DNA of 45,347 bases from Streptomyces otsuchiensis (lineage in GTDB: Bacteria > Actinomycetota > Actinomycetes > Streptomycetales > Streptomycetaceae). Below are positions 22,218-29,826 of this stretch, one piece after another. The notes below the pieces were generated by a model, which was not told the DNA's origin, searched no databases, and saw only the letters and a program-made list of their open reading frames with translations. The position numbers and the translations under genes are program-made. Numbering within the stretch: the stretch's first letter is position 1; each line of letters starts with the position of its first letter. The DNA is taken from positions 1 through 45,347 of the forward strand of contig NZ_BHZI01000008.1 of the NCBI RefSeq assembly GCF_004305975.1, written 5' to 3'.

Positions 22218-22338
22218 TAGACTGGCCCGCATGGACATTCTGTTTCTCACGCACTAGCGGGCGGGCGTCAGGCGCGGCCACCGGCCGCCCTCTCCACCGT
22301 CCAACCCGCCCGTTCACCCCGCCTGGAGAATGTCCATG
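22218..22338 (+). promoter_or_regulatory. Leader region of the ABC-F gene, candidate ribosome-mediated attenuator
   Basis: TAGACT (22218-22223) lies 7 bases before an ATG, so the transcript probably begins at or next to that start codon. Three nested pairings follow: CATGGACATTCT (22230-22241) with AGAATGTCCATG (22327-22338), CGGGCGGG (22258-22265) with CCCGCCCG (22305-22312), and GCGGCC (22274-22279) with GGCCGC (22283-22288). The outermost stem joins the start of the short upstream ORF to the ABC-F start codon and part of its Shine-Dalgarno, so closing it should block ABC-F translation. Confidence 0.7.
22231..22257 (+). CDS. Upstream ORF encoding leader peptide MDILFLTH
   Basis: Eight codons, ATG to TAG, at the expected 5' end of the ABC-F mRNA. 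There is no Shine-Dalgarno, which suits leaderless translation. Antibiotic-resistance ABC-F genes are often preceded by such a peptide, on which drug-bound ribosomes stall to open the downstream start. Here the first 11 bases of the ORF are the exact complement of the ABC-F start region, tying its translation to the structure directly. Confidence 0.65.
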   Translation: MDILFLTH

Positions 22339-23934
22339 ATCGCCGCCTCTGCCGTGGAGCTGCGCGCCGGCGCCCGCGTCCTGATCGAGTCCGCCACCTT
22401 CCGTATCGCCGCCGGTGACCGCGTCGGCCTGGTCGGCCGCAACGGCGCCGGGAAGACCACCCTCACCAAGTGCCTGGCCGGGGAGGGCGTCCCCGCCGGC
22501 GGCACCATCACCCGCGGCGGCGAGGTCGGCTACCTTCCGCAGGACCCGCGCACCGGGGACCTCGACAGCCTCGCCCGCGACCGCATCCTGTCCGCCCGCG
22601 GCCTGGACAGCGTGATCCGCCGCATGCGCGAGAACGAGGACCGGATGGCGAACGGCAAGGGCGCCACCCGCGACAAGGCGATGAAGAAGTACGAGCGGCT
22701 GGAGACCGAGTTCCTCACCAAGGGCGGCTACGCCGCCGAGGCCGAGGCCGCGACGATCGCCGCCAGTCTCGGCCTGCCCGAGCGGGTGCTGGGACAGCCG
22801 CTCCACACCCTCTCCGGTGGTCAGCGCCGGCGCGTGGAACTCGCGCGCATCCTCTTCTCCGACGCCGACACCCTGCTGCTGGACGAGCCGACCAACCACC
22901 TGGACGCCGACTCCGTCGCCTGGCTGCGCGACTTCCTGCGGACCTTCCGCGGCGGCCTGATCGTCATCTCCCACGACATCGACCTCGTGGAGACGGTCGT
23001 CAACAAGGTGTTCTACCTGGACGCCAACCGCTCGCGCATCGACATCTACAACATGGGCTGGAAGCAGTACCTGACCCAGCGGGAGGCCGACGAGCGGCGC
23101 AGGCGCCGGGAGCGGGCCAACGCCGAGAAGAAGGCCGCCGCGCTGCACTCCCAGGCCGACAAGATGCGGGCCAAGGCGACCAAGGCGACCGCCGCGCAGA
23201 ACATGGCCAAGCGCGCCGACCGGCTGCTGGCCGGACTGGAGGACGAGCGCCGCTCGGACAAGGTCGCCAAGCTGCGCTTCCCGGACCCGGCGCCGTGCGG
23301 CAAGACCCCGCTGACCGCCGAGGCGCTGTCGAAGTCCTATGGCTCGCTGGAGATCTTCACGGACGTCGGCCTCGCGATCGACCGCGGCTCACGCGTGGTC
23401 ATCCTCGGCCTGAACGGCGCGGGCAAGACCACCCTGCTGCGGATGCTCGCGGGCATCGAGCCGCCCGACACCGGCCAGGTCACCCCGGGCCACGGGCTGA
23501 AGCTCGGCTACTACGCGCAGGAGCACGAGACGCTCGACCCGGACCGCACCGTCCTGGAGAACATGCGGTCCGCCGCGCCGGACATGGACCTGGTCGCGAT
23601 CCGCAAGACGCTCGGCTCGTTCCTCTTCTCCGGCGACGACGTCGACAAGCCGGCCGGGGTGCTCTCCGGCGGCGAGAAGACCCGGCTGGCGCTGGCCACC
23701 CTGGTCGTCTCCTCGGCCAACGTGCTGCTGCTGGACGAGCCGACCAACAACCTCGACCCGGCCAGCCGCGAGGAGATCCTCGGCGCGCTGCACACCTTCA
23801 CCGGCGCCGTGGTCCTGGTGACGCACGACGAGGGCGCGGTCGACGCGCTCGAACCGGAGCGGATCATCCTGCTGCCCGACGGTGTCGAGGACCTCTGGAG
23901 CGCCGACTACGCCGACCTGGTCGCCCTGGCCTGA
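22336..23934 (+). CDS. ABC-F family ATPase
   Basis: 532 residues, two fused ABC domains without membrane segments, as in ribosome-associated ABC-F proteins. First domain: Walker A GRNGAGKTT (about 34-42), signature LSGGQRRR (about 158), Walker B LLLDEPTNHLD. Second domain: GLNGAGKTT, LSGGEKTR, LLLDEPTNNLD. The charged linker (about 240-300: ADERRRRRERANAEKKAAAL) is the P-site tRNA-interacting part. ATG 22336 was chosen because GGAG is 7 bases upstream; ATG 22330 is too close to it. The structured leader and upstream ORF suggest drug-induced expression; general translation rescue is the alternative. Confidence 0.95.
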   Translation: MIAASAVELRAGARVLIESATFRIAAGDRVGLVGRNGAGKTTLTKCLAGEGVPAGGTITRGGEVGYLPQDPRTGDLDSLARDRILSARGLDSVIRRMRENEDRMANGKGATRDKAMKKYERLETEFLTKGGYAAEAEAATIAASLGLPERVLGQPLHTLSGGQRRRVELARILFSDADTLLLDEPTNHLDADSVAWLRDFLRTFRGGLIVISHDIDLVETVVNKVFYLDANRSRIDIYNMGWKQYLTQREADERRRRRERANAEKKAAALHSQADKMRAKATKATAAQNMAKRADRLLAGLEDERRSDKVAKLRFPDPAPCGKTPLTAEALSKSYGSLEIFTDVGLAIDRGSRVVILGLNGAGKTTLLRMLAGIEPPDTGQVTPGHGLKLGYYAQEHETLDPDRTVLENMRSAAPDMDLVAIRKTLGSFLFSGDDVDKPAGVLSGGEKTRLALATLVVSSANVLLLDEPTNNLDPASREEILGALHTFTGAVVLVTHDEGAVDALEPERIILLPDGVEDLWSADYADLVALA

Positions 23935-24363
23935 CGCCCGCGGCCCGCACTCGCTTGACGCCTGCGGGCGTGCCCGTAGGGCCCGCTGGCCCGGCGTGGC
24001 ACGGCGACGGGGGCCGGCGGGCGGGTGGATACCGCACGGGGACGATCATCCGGCCCAGTGAAGGTCCGTCGTCCGGGTGAGGTTTCCGTGTGCGTCGGCC
24101 CGGCGCCGGGCCGACGACACGTGCTCGTGCCCGCCCGGCGGCGCTCCGGGCGCCGTGGCCGCCCCGCGCCGCTGACCTGCCGCTTCCGCGATCTTGGCCG
24201 CCCGGAGCCGCCACCCCGCCCCGCCCGGCGGCGCTCCGTGACGCGCTCCGCCGGGGCTTCGCGGCCTCCGCCGCCCTGCACCGACCTCGCCGAATGGGTG
24301 GCCAGGAAGCGGGTTAGGGGTGATCATGAGAGTTCCAGAGCGCACTTCCTTGAGGAGGCACGG
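23935..24363. other. 429-bp intergenic region before the Gbn-like gene
   Basis: No convincing gene. It holds a perfect palindrome gtcggcccggcgccgggccg at 24094-24115 (probable terminator of the ABC-F transcript), an 18-bp direct repeat (separate entry), and the promoter side of the next gene, where tgatcatga at 24321-24329 includes a GATC. Another GATC lies at 24043-24046. Confidence 0.5.
24131..24238 (+). repeat. 18-bp direct repeat
   Basis: ccgcccggcggcgctccg is found at 24131-24148 and again, identical, at 24221-24238, exactly 90 bp apart, in noncoding DNA. Contains a short GC-rich palindrome. May be a remnant of a local duplication or a protein-binding pair. Confidence 0.5.
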
Positions 24364-24585
24364 GTGGCCGAGACTCTGAAGAAGGGAAGCCGGGTAACCG
24401 GCGCCGCGCGCGAAAAGCTCGCGGCAGACCTCAAGCGGAAATACGAATCAGGCGCGAGCATCCGTGCGCTGGCCGAGGAAACCGGCCGGTCGTACGGGTT
24501 CGTGCACCGGATGCTCAGCGAGTCCGAGGTGACCCTGCGCGGCCGCGGGGGCGCGACGCGGGGAAAGCGGGCCACAGCGGCCTGA
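24364..24585 (+). CDS. gbn: Small helix-turn-helix protein, Gbn-like nucleoid protein
   Basis: 73 residues from a GTG preceded by TTGAGGAGG. After a basic N terminus (VAETLKKGSRVTGAAREKLA) comes a helix-turn-helix SIRALAEETGRSYGFVHRML and a basic Arg/Gly tail. Size and sequence resemble SCO1839 (Gbn), a GATC-binding nucleoid-associated protein described in S. coelicolor; the neighbouring ABC-F and enoyl-CoA hydratase genes also fit that locus as I remember it. A GATC sits about 40 bases upstream of the start, so autoregulation is possible. The symbol is by recall, not search. Confidence 0.75.
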   Translation: MAETLKKGSRVTGAAREKLAADLKRKYESGASIRALAEETGRSYGFVHRMLSESEVTLRGRGGATRGKRATAA

Positions 24586-24617
24586 CCCCCGGCTCGCTGG
24601 AGCCACGCCCGTCCGAC

Positions 24618-24652
24618 CGTTACTCTGCAGATGTTATTACCGCCGAGTAACG
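24618..24652 (+). promoter_or_regulatory. Inverted repeat upstream of the enoyl-CoA hydratase gene
   Basis: CGTTACTC (24618-24625) is matched by GAGTAACG (24645-24652), ending 13 bases before the ATG. A tighter half-palindrome TTAC...AGTAA lies in its right part. This form resembles operators of TetR-type acyl-CoA regulators in actinomycetes. The region may also hold the promoter, since tgttattacc is AT-rich for this genome. Confidence 0.5.
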
Positions 24653-24665
24653 TTCGGAGGGGCTC

Positions 24666-25445
24666 ATGAGCCTGCTCGACCAGGACGGAGTGAGGGTCAC
24701 CGTCGACGACGCCGTCGCGACGGTCACCCTCACCCGTGGGGACAAGCGCAACGCCCAGACCCCCGCCATGTGGCGAGCCCTCGCGGAGGCGGGGTCCGTA
24801 CTGCCCGGTTCCGTCCGGGTGGTGCTGCTGCGCGCCGAGGGCCCGTCCTTCTCCGCCGGCCTCGACCGCCGCGCCTTCACGCCCGACGGCATCCCCGGCG
24901 AACTGTCCTTCCCCGCGCTCGCCCGCACCCCCGACGCCGAACTCGACGCGTACATCCAGGGTTTCCAGGGGGCCTTCACCTGGTGGCGGCGGAACGACCT
25001 GATCACCGTGGCCACCGTCCAGGGTCACGCCATCGGCGCCGGCTTCCAGCTGGCGCTCGCCTGCGACCTGCGGATCTGCTCCGACGACGCCGAGTTCGCC
25101 ATGCGCGAGACCACTCTCGGACTGGTGCCCGACCTGACCGGCACCCACCCCCTGGTAGCGCTCGTCGGCTACGCCAGGGCGTTGGAGATCTGCGCCACAG
25201 GGCGCACCGTCCACGCCGAGGAGGCCGAGCGCGTCGGCCTCGCCAATCTGGTGGTGCCCGCGGCCGACCTCGACTCCGCCGCGGCCGACCTCGTCGCCGC
25301 CCTGCTGGCCGCCCCCCGTGACGCCGTCATCGAGACCAAGGCGCTGCTGCGCGCGGCGACGGTCAACGACTACGACCAGCAGCGTGCGGCCGAGCGCGCC
25401 TCCCAAGCGCGCCGGCTGCGGGACCTGCTGGGGGAGAGCGACTGA
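24666..25445 (+). CDS. Enoyl-CoA hydratase/isomerase family protein
   Basis: 259 residues, crotonase fold. Visible: VTLTRGDKRNAQTPAMWRAL at the N terminus, oxyanion-hole segments SFSAGLDRRAF and VQGHAIGAGFQLALACDLRI, and RETTLGLVPDLTGTHPLVAL. The usual second catalytic Glu position (GxVxE/PxxG) reads GLVPDLTG, with Asp in place of Glu, so the reaction may differ from hydration. The ATG follows GGAGGGGCTC. Apparently monocistronic, with its own inverted-repeat operator. Confidence 0.9.
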   Translation: MSLLDQDGVRVTVDDAVATVTLTRGDKRNAQTPAMWRALAEAGSVLPGSVRVVLLRAEGPSFSAGLDRRAFTPDGIPGELSFPALARTPDAELDAYIQGFQGAFTWWRRNDLITVATVQGHAIGAGFQLALACDLRICSDDAEFAMRETTLGLVPDLTGTHPLVALVGYARALEICATGRTVHAEEAERVGLANLVVPAADLDSAAADLVAALLAAPRDAVIETKALLRAATVNDYDQQRAAERASQARRLRDLLGESD

Positions 25446-25738
25446 CGAGAGCCGGTCGTCGAGAGGCACGCCCGGGCGGGCAGCGACCCGCCCGGATGTG
25501 CCGGCCCGGATTCGGTGCGGGAAAGTGCGTGAGCGAGTGGGTGCCGCGGAGGGGTGAACGCCGGGTGGGCTACGGAAGACCGCCGTCTTCCGCGCAGGAT
25601 ATCTGTCATGGCGGGAGTAGACATGCGGATCTGTCCTGGTTAGTCTCGGGCGGTCGGTTCCGGGCGTCCAGCCGGTGGGACCGCGACAGTGCGGCGGTGC
25701 GGAGCGGGTCCGGCGCATCCCCCCGAGCAGAGGTGCAT
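25446..25738 (+). promoter_or_regulatory. Intergenic region upstream of the MerR-like gene
   Basis: 293 bp without a gene. ggttagtct at about 25638-25646 provides a TAGTCT -10-like box, about 95 bases before the start, which would give a long leader. AGAGG immediately precedes the GTG as ribosome binding site. Confidence 0.35.
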
Positions 25739-26083
25739 GTGACCGCAGAGAAGTCCCTCGGTCGTCTCGACGACGACGACTACCCCGCCTACACCATGGG
25801 TCGCGCCGCGGAGATCCTGGGCGCCACCCCCGCCTTCCTGCGGGCCGTCGGCGAAGCCCGCCTCATCACCCCGCTGCGCTCGGGGGGCGGCCACCGCCGC
25901 TACTCCCGTTACCAGCTGAAGATCGCCGCCCGGGCGCGCGAACTCGTCGACCAGGGCACCCCGCTTGAGGCGGCGTGCCGGATCGTCATCCTGGAGGACC
26001 AGCTGGAGGAGGCGCGGCGCATCAACGCCCGGCTGACCGGCGGCTCGGACGGCCCCTCCGCCGGCGGACCCGTGGCCGGGTGA
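25739..26083 (+). CDS. MerR-like transcriptional regulator
   Basis: 114 residues from the GTG at 25739. The N-terminal winged helix is of MerR type: YTMGRAAEILGATPAFLRAV followed by the wing LRSGGGHRRYSRYQL, then a short helical part (AACRIVILEDQLEEARRINA) that could form the dimerisation coiled coil. It lacks an effector domain. It is followed by a cold-shock gene and a DEAD-box helicase gene, a trio I recall from other Streptomyces, suggesting a role in cold or RNA-structure stress. Confidence 0.82.
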   Translation: MTAEKSLGRLDDDDYPAYTMGRAAEILGATPAFLRAVGEARLITPLRSGGGHRRYSRYQLKIAARARELVDQGTPLEAACRIVILEDQLEEARRINARLTGGSDGPSAGGPVAG

Positions 26084-26235
26084 CGGACACGGCTGACGAC
26101 CGGGGCCGATGACCGCTCGCCGCCGGAGCATTACCTTTCACTGCGGACGGCCGGAAATCTGTTGTCGCGGGAGGAGATAGAAAGGTCTTCTCGCGCGCGG
26201 TATTCACGGCTGAGGCGCCGGATTCAAGGGCGCTG

Positions 26236-26434
26236 TTGCACATGGCGGCACCCCCTGTGCTAGCTTGAGTCCCAGTTGCAGTTGTGGTTCCCAGGAGCTT
26301 CAAGCGCTCTCGTCGGTTTCTCAACGATGAGAACGCTTTTGTTTTTTCCGGTCCAATCCGGTTGGGGCAATCATCACGGCGACGCTGGGCCCGCACAGTG
26401 CGGACCCAGGGCACCGCCCCGAAGGAGATATGAC
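26236..26434 (+). promoter_or_regulatory. Promoter and long 5' leader of the cold-shock gene
   Basis: TTGCAC (26236-26241) and TAGCTT (26261-26266) form a candidate promoter with a 19-bp spacer, giving a leader of about 160 nt. The leader contains a hairpin with a U-tract (26304-26347) and a second stem CTGGGcCCGCAC/GTGCGGaCCCAG at 26385-26409 that has one mismatch and lies just before the GAAGGAGA ribosome binding site. Long structured leaders are typical of cspA-type genes and respond to temperature. Positions 26084-26235 show nothing else. Confidence 0.6.
26304..26347 (+). terminator. Intrinsic-terminator-like hairpin with U-tract in the csp leader
   Basis: GCGCTCTCGTCG (26304-26315) pairs with CGATGAGAACGC (26325-26336), 12 positions with one mismatch and one G-U, around a 9-nt loop, followed at once by TTTTGTTTTTT (26337-26347). 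T-runs after a stem are rare in such GC-rich DNA. It sits inside the transcribed leader, so it looks like an attenuator. Confidence 0.65.
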
Positions 26435-26638
26435 ATGGCTACTGGCACCGTGAAGTGGTTCAACGCGGAAAAGGGCTTCGGCTTCATCGAGCAGGAGGGT
26501 GGCGGCGCTGACGTCTTCGCCCACTACTCGAACATCGCCGCCCAGGGCTTCCGCGAGCTCCACGAGGGCCAGAAGGTTAACTTCGACGTCACCCAGGGCC
26601 AGAAGGGCCCGCAGGCGGAGAACATCGTCCCCGCCTGA
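26435..26638 (+). CDS. Cold-shock protein, CspA family
   Basis: 67 residues. Single OB-fold with both nucleic-acid motifs: KGFGFIEQ (RNP1) and VFAHYSNI (RNP2-type VFVHFS variant). Starts [16 protein letters not shown], as most actinobacterial Csp proteins. Ribosome binding site GAAGGAGA lies 8 bases before the ATG. It acts as an RNA chaperone in the cytoplasm. Context with an RNA helicase downstream fits cold or structured-RNA stress. Streptomyces has many paralogues, so no gene symbol is given. Confidence 0.96.
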   Translation: MATGTVKWFNAEKGFGFIEQEGGGADVFAHYSNIAAQGFRELHEGQKVNFDVTQGQKGPQAENIVPA

Positions 26639-26660
26639 GGCTGACACGTACGACGTGGTC

Positions 26661-26686
26661 GGGCCCGCGCCTGAGGGCGCGGGCCC
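26661..26686 (+). terminator. Hairpin terminator after the cold-shock gene
   Basis: GGGCCCGCGCC and GGCGCGGGCCC form a perfect 11-bp stem with a 4-nt loop, 22 bases after the csp stop, followed by tgctcgtttg. Confidence 0.85.
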
Positions 26687-26951
26687 TGCTCGTTTGCCAC
26701 GTGGAGCCCTCCACGTGCCGCAGCGGATTCACCGGGCGCCCAGCGGGTGACCCAGCCGGTGGCGAAGTGCCACCGTGCCGCGCGGCAGGACAGGAATGCG
26801 GCTCCGGTTCACCGGTTCAGCCCTCCGCCTTTCCCAGGCGGACACCTGTGCCCGCCGTTCGCGCGGGGAAGACACGTTTCTTCCCTCATTGTTTTCGTAT
26901 TCTTCGGCCCGTACTCGCGATTCTCCCCATGGCGCTCTGCTGCCGAGAATT
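26687..26951 (+). other. Intergenic region before the DEAD-box helicase gene
   Basis: 265 bp of a 346-bp gap with no gene. Its right part (26875-26915) is unusually T-rich (tttcttccctcattgttttc), in line with a promoter or an AU-rich leader. Elements were not resolved. Confidence 0.3.
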
Positions 26952-26974
26952 CCTCGATACGTGCCGCATCGAGG
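26952..26974 (+). promoter_or_regulatory. Hairpin overlapping the helicase ribosome binding site
   Basis: CCTCGAT (26952-26958) pairs perfectly with ATCGAGG (26968-26974). The 3' arm contributes GAGG to the Shine-Dalgarno GAGGAAGG ahead of the ATG at 26985, so the stem would hide part of it. This could be a simple translational switch that depends on temperature or helicase activity. Confidence 0.5.
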
Positions 26975-26984
26975 AAGGTTCTGC

Positions 26985-28502
26985 ATGAACCGCACAGCAC
27001 GTACGCGTGACCGAAACCCCCGCTCCGGCGGCAACAGCGGCGGCGCCCGGAGTGGCGCCGGTCGCGGTGGCGCCCCCCGCCGTTCCGGTGGAGGCCGTCC
27101 CGACAACGCGAGCCGCTCCGGCGGCGGCCGCGGCCGCCGCCCGGCACCGCGCGGAGAGTTCGCGCTCCCCGTCACCTCCACCCCCCCGCTGCCGGCCGTC
27201 GGCGCCTTCGCCGAGCTGGACATGCCCGCTCCGCTACTCGCGGCGCTCGGCACCCAGGGAGTGGTCGAGCCCTTCCCCATCCAGGCGGCGACCCTCCCGA
27301 ACGCGCTCGCCGGCCGTGACGTGCTGGGACGCGGACGCACCGGTTCGGGCAAGACCCTGGCGTTCGGCCTGGCGATGCTGGCCCGCACGGCGGGTCGCCG
27401 CGCCGAGCCCCGCGAGCCCCTGGCCCTGGTGCTCGTGCCGACGCGCGAGCTGGCCCAGCAGGTCACCGACGCGCTCACCCCGTACGCCACCCCGCTGCGG
27501 CTGCGGATGGCCACCGTCGTCGGCGGCATGTCCATCGGCCGGCAGGCCTCCGCCCTGCGCGGCGGCGCCGAGGTCGTGATCGCCACCCCCGGGCGGCTGA
27601 AGGACCTCATCGAGCGCGGCGACTGCCGCCTCGGCCGGGTCGACATCACCGTCCTGGACGAGGCCGACCAGATGGCCGACATGGGCTTCATGCCCCAGGT
27701 CACCGCCCTGCTCGACCAGGTGCGGCCCGACGGCCAGCGGATGCTGTTCTCCGCCACGCTGGACCGTAACGTCGACCTGCTGGTGCGCCGCTACCTCGAC
27801 GACCCGGTGGTGCACTCGGTCGACCCCTCGGCCGGCGCCGTCACCACGATGGAGCACCACGTACTGCACGTCCACGGCACGGACAAGCACGCCACCACCA
27901 TCGAGATCGGTGCCCGCGACGGCAGCGTGATCATGTTCCTGGACACCAAGCACGCGGTCGACCGGCTCACCCGGGACCTCCTGCGGAGCGGCGTGCGCGC
28001 CGCGGCGCTCCACGGCGGCAAGTCCCAGCCCCGGCGGAACCGCACGCTGGAGCAGTTCAAGACCGGCGATGTCACCGTGCTGGTGGCCACCAACGTGGCC
28101 GCCCGGGGCATCCACGTCGACAACCTCGACCTGGTGGTCAACGTCGACCCGCCCAGCGACCACAAGGACTACCTGCACCGCGGCGGGCGCACCGCCCGTG
28201 CCGGCGAGTCCGGCCGGGTCGTCACCCTGGTCCTCCCCGAGCAGCGCCGTGAGATGACCCGCCTGATGGCCGACGCGGGCATTAACCCGCACACGGCGCG
28301 GGTGCGCTCCGGTGAGGCGGAGCTGAGCCGCATCACCGGAGCCCAGGCGCCCTCGGGCGTCCCCGTCGTCATCGCCGCCCCGGTCGTGGAGCAGCCGAAG
28401 CGCAAGGCTCCCTCGCGCGGCCGGCGCAGCCGCACCGCCCAGGCCCGGCGGTCCGGCGCCCCCACCCGCACCGGCGGCGGCCGGGGCGAGCGCCGCTCCT
28501 GA
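26985..28502 (+). CDS. DEAD-box RNA helicase
   Basis: 505 residues. The N-terminal ~55 residues are Gly/Arg/Ser-rich (RSGGNSGGARSGAGRGG). The helicase core has Q motif (FAELDMPAPLLAAL...PFPIQ), motif I GRTGSGKT, Ia PTRELAQQ, Ib TPGRL, II DEAD in LDEADQMADMGF, III SAT, IV MFLDTK, V ATNVAARGIHV and VI HRGGRTARAG. The C terminus is again basic (RGRRSRTAQARRSG), giving nonspecific RNA binding. Similar to RhlE/CshA-type helicases that unwind structured mRNA. Follows a cold-shock gene but has its own leader. Confidence 0.95.
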   Translation: MNRTARTRDRNPRSGGNSGGARSGAGRGGAPRRSGGGRPDNASRSGGGRGRRPAPRGEFALPVTSTPPLPAVGAFAELDMPAPLLAALGTQGVVEPFPIQAATLPNALAGRDVLGRGRTGSGKTLAFGLAMLARTAGRRAEPREPLALVLVPTRELAQQVTDALTPYATPLRLRMATVVGGMSIGRQASALRGGAEVVIATPGRLKDLIERGDCRLGRVDITVLDEADQMADMGFMPQVTALLDQVRPDGQRMLFSATLDRNVDLLVRRYLDDPVVHSVDPSAGAVTTMEHHVLHVHGTDKHATTIEIGARDGSVIMFLDTKHAVDRLTRDLLRSGVRAAALHGGKSQPRRNRTLEQFKTGDVTVLVATNVAARGIHVDNLDLVVNVDPPSDHKDYLHRGGRTARAGESGRVVTLVLPEQRREMTRLMADAGINPHTARVRSGEAELSRITGAQAPSGVPVVIAAPVVEQPKRKAPSRGRRSRTAQARRSGAPTRTGGGRGERRS

Positions 28503-28529
28503 CCGAGCGGCCCGCACGACACACCACGA

Positions 28530-28579
28530 CCTCACCGGCGGATCCGGCACCCACAAGGGCGCCCGGACCGCCGGTGAGG
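28530..28579. terminator. Bidirectional hairpin terminator
   Basis: CCTCACCGGCGG (28530-28541) pairs perfectly with CCGCCGGTGAGG (28568-28579). It lies between the helicase gene and the convergent gene that ends at 28639. Confidence 0.8.
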
Positions 28580-28638
28580 CCGTTGATCCCCCGGCACGTC
28601 GACCGGCGCCGGGGCTCCGGAACGGTCCGCGGATCGGT

Positions 28639-29469
28639 TCAGACGGGGTCGATCGCCGTGACCAGTACCGCCACCCGGTCGGTCCCGGCGGTCGCGATGG
28701 CGGTCAGCCGCACGCGGTGCGCCACGTCCAGCACCTGCGCGTCCTGACGTACCGCCAGTTGCAGCCGGGCTCCGTCGTCGTCCACGCGGACGGCCCGGCC
28801 GGTGCCTCCCAGCACCCCCGCCGGGCGGGTCACGCCCGGTACCTCCAGGACCGCGCGCAGCACGGACGCCGTCAGTTCGGTGAGGTGGTCGTCGCCCGCG
28901 GCGCGTGAGGGCGCCGGGGCGCCGTCGGCCCCGCTCTCCGCCGCCACCTCCGCGTCCGCGATCCCCGTGCTCTCCGGGCCCGCCTCCTCGTCGAGCAGAC
29001 CTGAGACGGTCAGGTCGATCTCCCGCAGATCCAGCCCGATCCGCTCACGCGCCGACCGGGCCAGCGTGGCGCGCAGCCGGGACGCCCGTTCCGGCAGCGG
29101 GGCATCGGGGCGCGTGGCGAACTCCGCGGCCAGGCGCAGGGGTGCGCCCGGCGGCAGGGCGCTCGGCGGCCAGGGGCGGCCGCCGGATCGGGCGGGGTGC
29201 CGGCCCGGCGCGTCACCGGCCGGCCCCGATGGCTCCTCCTCCGCCACGCCAACGGCCCAACCGGCCGGGCCGGCGTGTGAGCCGTCCGTCGCGAGACCGA
29301 TCCGCAGGGCCGTGACCCGCAGCCCGGGCAGGGCGTGGGCGTCGGTCAGCAGCGCCCCCGCCGCGGCGCTCTCGGTCACCCAGAGCGGCTCCGCGCCGGT
29401 GCCCAGCGGGAGCAATCGGCCCAGGCCGAGCTGTTCCCGGACGGCTTGCGCCAGTCGCTGCGTCACCAT
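28639..29469 (-). CDS. Hypothetical protein beside the Asp23 cluster
   Basis: 276 residues from the ATG at 29469. The two halves each look like degenerate Asp23-type modules: SAAAGALLTDAHALPGLRVT-like text near the N terminus, and LTELTASVLRAVLEVPGVTR followed by GRAVRVDDDGARLQLAVRQD near the C terminus. Linkers are Pro/Ala/Gly-rich. Streptomyces homologues carry the misleading automatic name nucleopolyhedrovirus P10 family. It is divergent from the Asp23 genes, probably with related function in envelope stress; this is inference. Confidence 0.75.
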   Translation of the reverse strand: MVTQRLAQAVREQLGLGRLLPLGTGAEPLWVTESAAAGALLTDAHALPGLRVTALRIGLATDGSHAGPAGWAVGVAEEEPSGPAGDAPGRHPARSGGRPWPPSALPPGAPLRLAAEFATRPDAPLPERASRLRATLARSARERIGLDLREIDLTVSGLLDEEAGPESTGIADAEVAAESGADGAPAPSRAAGDDHLTELTASVLRAVLEVPGVTRPAGVLGGTGRAVRVDDDGARLQLAVRQDAQVLDVAHRVRLTAIATAGTDRVAVLVTAIDPV

Positions 29470-29826
29470 CGCACCGCACCCTCTCGTCGTCGTGTCGTCC
29501 CACCGCCGCGTGCCGTCACCCGCGTGGCCCACGCCACCGCCGATCCGCTCCTGCCCTGGCCGGGGACACGGAACCACCCAACCCGGTTCCCCGGGCGGGG
29601 AGTCGAGCGTGTCGGCGGTGCGGGTCATCGCTCGGGACCGGCGGCAGGAGTTCCGTGCAAGGTCGCCGAAGCTGGGTACAGCATTGCTTATGACGTGGTG
29701 CCAGGGCGCCCCGTTCACCCGGTCGGCGCGGTGTCCGCGAGTCCCCGACCAGGCGGGTCTACTCTGGCACGAACAGCGGCGACGGCCGTTCCCGAACGGC
29801 CCGAACCCGGGGAACGAGGAGGCGCA
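29470..29826. promoter_or_regulatory. Divergent control region of the Asp23 cluster
   Basis: 357 bp. The middle part, gtacagcattgcttatgac (about 29675-29693), is the most AT-rich stretch and a likely promoter for one or both sides. GAGGAGG occurs 5-10 bases before the GTG at 29827. No gene in this stretch was credible on either strand. Confidence 0.4.

Noticed and set aside
26729-27757. Minus-strand protein opposite the DEAD-box helicase
   Set aside because: Arg/Ser/Pro-rich antisense frame without motifs; the plus strand holds a complete helicase.
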